NCBI RefSeq assembly: GCF_007570835.1
Contig: NZ_SUNC01000001.1
Location: 1,302,001 to 1,366,000, forward strand
Direction of reading: 5' to 3'
DNA from: Croceicoccus sediminis
Lineage (GTDB): Bacteria > Pseudomonadota > Alphaproteobacteria > Sphingomonadales > Sphingomonadaceae
DNA length: 64,000 bases
The notes under the pieces are model-generated. The model did no database searches and was not told the origin of the DNA. It saw nothing but the letters and a program-made list of their open reading frames with translations. Shown here one piece after another: positions 61,236-64,000 of this stretch. Position 1 is the first letter of the stretch, and each line of letters starts with the position of its first letter. Made by a program: the position numbers and the translations under genes.

Positions 61236-63464
61236 TCAGCCAGTGATCGCCAGCTGCCTTAGCAGAGCGCGCAATTGCGCGGGCTTTACCGGCTTGGTCA
61301 GGATCGGCAGGCCTTGTGAACCCAGCTTCTGCTTTACCTCGTCGCTGCGGTCGGCCGTGATGATGACGGCGGGAAGATCGCCGGGATGCCTGGCGCGCAG
61401 CATGGCCACCGCCTCGTCCCCGGTCAGCCCGTCATCAAGGTGATAGTCCGCGATCAGAAGACCTGTGCCCCGCGTCACGCTTTTCACCACGGCCGGATCG
61501 TCGGGGTGGCCGCCGGTCACCACCGTCAGGCCCCAGTTTTCCAGCAGCACGCGCATGCCCTGCTGCACCTGTTCGTCGTTGTCGACGACGGTGACGGTGC
61601 CCTGCGCGCTGCGCCCGATGCTTTCCCCCGCCGCCACGGCCGCGGGGCTGGCCTGGCGCGGTTCGGCGCGCGGGACGAAGATGGTGAAGGTCGAGCCCGT
61701 CCCTTCCTGCGATTGCAGGTCGATCTCGTGGCCCAGCATCGCACTGGCACGGCGCACGATGGCAAGACCAAGCCCCTTGCCCGGCGTCTTCTGCGTTTTC
61801 TTGAGCCTGCGAAACTCTTCGAAGATCTCCTCGCGCTTTTCCGGGTCGATGCCGGGCCCGGTATCGGTGACCGAAATCGCGACGTGGTCCCCCTCCTCGC
61901 GCGCCCGCACCTCGACCCCGCCCTCTTCGGTATAGCGGATCGCGTTCGACACGAAGTTCTGCAGGATGCGGCGTAGAAGGCGAAGATCGCTTTGCACCCA
62001 CAGGCCCGTTTCCGGAATGTCGAACTTCAACCCGTCCTGGCGGGCCAGCGGCGCGAATTCGATGCGCAGGGCCGACAGGATACGATCCAGCGGCAGGGCG
62101 GCGATTTCGGGCTGAATGGCCCCGGCGTCGAGCCGCGAGATTTCGAACAGCGCCTCCAGCAATTCCTCGACCGAATCCAGCGCCACCGCGCTTTGCCGGA
62201 CCAGTCCGCGATTGGTGGCGGCAAGGCGGCGTTCGGCAAGGGCCGACACGAACAGGCGCGCCGCGTTCAAGGGTTGCAGCAGGTCGTGGCTGGCCGCGGC
62301 GATGAAGCTGGTCTTGGACCGGTTCGCCTGCTCGGCCTCGTTCTTCGCCTCGACCAGCTGGCGGTTCACCTCGATCAGTTCGGCGGTGCGTTCCTGCACG
62401 CGCTTTTCCAGCGTTTCGGCCTGTTCGGTCAACGAACGCTGGAACCGGATACGGTCGGTCACGTCGTCGAAGGCATAGGCCATGCCGCCCGCCGACAGGG
62501 AAACCGACCGGATGACGAAATTGCGCCCCTTCATCGAACAATCGGTGCTGATGCGCGGCCCCTTGCCGCTGCGCCATTCGACGGCGTGGGCCATGTCCAG
62601 TCCGCATTGCCCGACGCACCAGTCGCTCAACCGTTCGTGCCGCCCGATCGCGCCTTCAAGGTCGTTTTCGATCCCAAGCATGCGGATCAGCGGTTCGTTC
62701 CACGCGACAAGACGGCGCTGGCTGTCGAACAGGCAGGCCCCTTCGGACAGGGTATCGAGCGAGGCCTGAAGCGCGAGGTTGCGTTCGGCCAGTTCGCGGG
62801 CGCGTTCGCGCGCGTCCTCGGCCTTGACCGAGGTGATGTCGGTATAGATGCCGACCGTGCCGCCCTCGGTCGTGCGAAGCTCGTTGATCTGAACCCAGCG
62901 ACCGTCCGACAGCAATTGCACGTGGGCACCCGACGCATCGCGGTGCCGGGCCAGTCTCTCGCGCATCCAGCTGTCGGGCGACAGGCGCGATCCCATCGTG
63001 CGGCCGCCGCGCGCAAGCTGTTCGGCAAGGTCGGTGAAAGTCGGCGAAGCTTCGGTGACATCGGCGAATTCGGGCCAGATCTTCAGGAACGCCTTGTTGT
63101 GCATGACCAGCCGGTCGTTCGCATCGAACAGGGCAAACCCGTCGGACAGGCTTTCGATCGCATCGCGCAGGCGCGCACGGGCCGCGTCCGCATCGCGGCT
63201 GACCGTTTCGAGGTAGGCATTGACTTCGGCCAGCTTGCCCAGCGCGTCTTCCAGTTCGCCGGTCCGGTCGCGCACCATCGCCTCCAGCGCGATGGCCGTC
63301 TCGAACATGGAATAGGACCCTTCCATGTCGCTCGACCTCTCGGCACGGTCGATCAGGGCCTCGTTGACCTTTTCCAGCCGGCGGACACGCTCTTTCAGCG
63401 CGACGATTTCCTCGTCGCGCGGGTCCTTGGCCACAGAGGCCTCGTTCTTGCCCTGCGTCGCCAT
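61236..63464 (-). CDS. Hybrid sensor histidine kinase (PAS–PAS–HisKA–HATPase–REC)
   Basis: A 742-aa soluble hybrid kinase. An N-terminal coiled coil (about 15–110) precedes two PAS domains (IESLSDGFALFDANDRLVMH and DTLSEGACLFDSQRRLVAWN). The H-box is FIAAASHDLLQPLNAARLFV. The HATPase N-box is FVSNAIRYTEEG and the G-box is KGLGLAIVRRASAMLG. The terminal REC has its Asp in LLIADYHLDDG. No membrane spans are seen. It resembles ErcS'/NahK kinases that control quinoprotein ethanol oxidation. Its ATG overlaps the FIST gene stop by 1 nt (TGATG). Confidence 0.93.
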   Translation of the reverse strand: MATQGKNEASVAKDPRDEEIVALKERVRRLEKVNEALIDRAERSSDMEGSYSMFETAIALEAMVRDRTGELEDALGKLAEVNAYLETVSRDADAARARLRDAIESLSDGFALFDANDRLVMHNKAFLKIWPEFADVTEASPTFTDLAEQLARGGRTMGSRLSPDSWMRERLARHRDASGAHVQLLSDGRWVQINELRTTEGGTVGIYTDITSVKAEDARERARELAERNLALQASLDTLSEGACLFDSQRRLVAWNEPLIRMLGIENDLEGAIGRHERLSDWCVGQCGLDMAHAVEWRSGKGPRISTDCSMKGRNFVIRSVSLSAGGMAYAFDDVTDRIRFQRSLTEQAETLEKRVQERTAELIEVNRQLVEAKNEAEQANRSKTSFIAAASHDLLQPLNAARLFVSALAERRLAATNRGLVRQSAVALDSVEELLEALFEISRLDAGAIQPEIAALPLDRILSALRIEFAPLARQDGLKFDIPETGLWVQSDLRLLRRILQNFVSNAIRYTEEGGVEVRAREEGDHVAISVTDTGPGIDPEKREEIFEEFRRLKKTQKTPGKGLGLAIVRRASAMLGHEIDLQSQEGTGSTFTIFVPRAEPRQASPAAVAAGESIGRSAQGTVTVVDNDEQVQQGMRVLLENWGLTVVTGGHPDDPAVVKSVTRGTGLLIADYHLDDGLTGDEAVAMLRARHPGDLPAVIITADRSDEVKQKLGSQGLPILTKPVKPAQLRALLRQLAITG

Positions 63465-64000
63465 CAGCGCCCGATCGCAAGCCCGCTGAAGGTCTGGTTC
63501 ACATGAGCGGTGCGCAGCTGTTCGCCATAAGTGTTGAACCCGATCACGCCCTTTTCGGTGTAGAGCGCGGAAACCTGGTGCGCGACCTGGCGCCGTTCGG
63601 CATCTATGCGGTTCAGCACGCAGTCAAAGGCGATGACGTGGTCCAGCCGGCCGACCTTTGCCTCTGCATCGTCCAGCAGTTCGCGCATGGCCGCAACGCG
63701 GTCGATCGGTTCGCCCACCGTCATCACCACACCGCGATCGATGGCGCAGTAGAACGTCAGCGATCCGTCCGCATTGGCCGACTGGATCGAACGCACGTGG
63801 TATTCCCCGCCGGTGCGTACCATCAACGGGTGCGAGGCAAAGAAGGCGGAGTCCAGCGCCTCGCTCGGCTGCCCCACCATGCGCAGGTATTCCTCCGCCG
63901 CCGGGACGGCATTGATTTCGAACACGGTGCGGGTTTCGGCATCAGCTTCGGTGATGACCATGCGGTCGCTTCCCGGACGGTAGTGGTTGGCCGAAAACAC
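63464..64000 (-). CDS. FIST-domain sensor protein, C-terminal part (cut by right window edge)
   Basis: The last 178 residues of a FIST (N and C) protein; the start lies beyond the window. FIST_C features are ITEADAETRTVFEINAVPAA, EEYLRMVG and the terminal GVIGFNTYGEQLRTAHVNQT, then FSGLAIGR. FIST proteins are cytosolic small-ligand sensors linked to signal transduction. It is translationally coupled to the hybrid kinase, so it probably feeds a ligand signal into it. Confidence 0.88.
   Translation of the reverse strand: MFSANHYRPGSDRMVITEADAETRTVFEINAVPAAEEYLRMVGQPSEALDSAFFASHPLMVRTGGEYHVRSIQSANADGSLTFYCAIDRGVVMTVGEPIDRVAAMRELLDDAEAKVGRLDHVIAFDCVLNRIDAERRQVAHQVSALYTEKGVIGFNTYGEQLRTAHVNQTFSGLAIGR

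Overview
The window is a high-GC chromosomal segment of an alphaproteobacterium, most likely of the order Sphingomonadales (Erythrobacteraceae/Sphingomonadaceae). The evidence is three large TonB-dependent receptors, the cobA–DUF2849–cysI–DUF934–cysH sulfur cluster, an ECF sigma factor paired with an NrsF/DUF1109 anti-sigma factor next to bufferin genes, a small secreted ORF coupled to a PspC-domain gene, and overall codon and base bias. I see no insertion sequence, phage or CRISPR array; most genes are housekeeping or metabolic, in short translationally coupled operons.

Layout. 1–11.3 kb: gamma-glutamyltransferase (cut by the left edge), two tail-to-tail GT39-like membrane glycosyltransferase paralogues, a membrane protein with an SDR, TypA/BipA, a TonB receptor with a striking inverted-repeat operator, and two tandem DUF805 proteins. 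11.3–17.8 kb: YbbA/YbbP-type ABC exporter with divergent TesA esterase, RecF, a 46-aa ORF plus PspC-domain protein behind a sigma-54-like promoter, the YhhQ queuosine-precursor transporter and tRNA-Arg(UCU). 17.8–22 kb: a bufferin (copper-binding RiPP) locus. On the minus strand it has a BufA2 precursor, the MNIO enzyme BufB (DUF692) and BufC (DUF2063); on the plus strand it has a BufA1 precursor (DUF2282), DoxX, a SigF-type sigma factor and NrsF. The two arms start from two divergent, exact GTAACC-N16-CGAA promoters. 22–32.6 kb: S1/P1 nuclease, TonB receptor, 2OG-Fe(II) oxygenase, NupC, ExoD, QueF, mercaptopyruvate sulfurtransferase, MetC-like lyase and MscS. 32.6–36.6 kb: assimilatory sulfur reduction operon. 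36.6–38.6 kb: a small accessory patch (PAS histidine kinase, a 159-bp duplicated cysH tail, an orphan ORF). 38.6–45 kb: epimerase, ProB, Obg, and divergent GlpD/GlpK. 45–48.3 kb: a Phd-like/PAS protein and a trimeric autotransporter behind an AT-rich leader. 48.5–49.4 kb: a lipoprotein cytochrome c and an EthD-like protein.

49.5–64 kb is a coherent quinoprotein alcohol-oxidation locus. It holds a PQQ alcohol dehydrogenase with the lanthanide-type Asp-X-Asp signature, cytochrome c550 (PedF-like), a periplasmic binding protein (PedG/XoxJ-like), a beta-propeller protein, a Cys-rich rhodanese-like protein, a SoxYZ-like carrier, a zinc metallohydrolase, cytochrome b561, a TonB receptor, a porin, and a FIST / hybrid kinase / NarL-type regulator set. 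A shared motif, CCAARGNNCAATG, recurs in its intergenic regions (three exact copies, two near copies) and looks like the binding site of the locus regulator.

The two most interesting systems are the two-precursor, one-enzyme bufferin locus with twin SigF promoters, and the quinoprotein regulon with its recurring motif and embedded TonB receptor (candidate lanthanide or PQQ importer). Functions are from motif reading and family knowledge; no database search was run.
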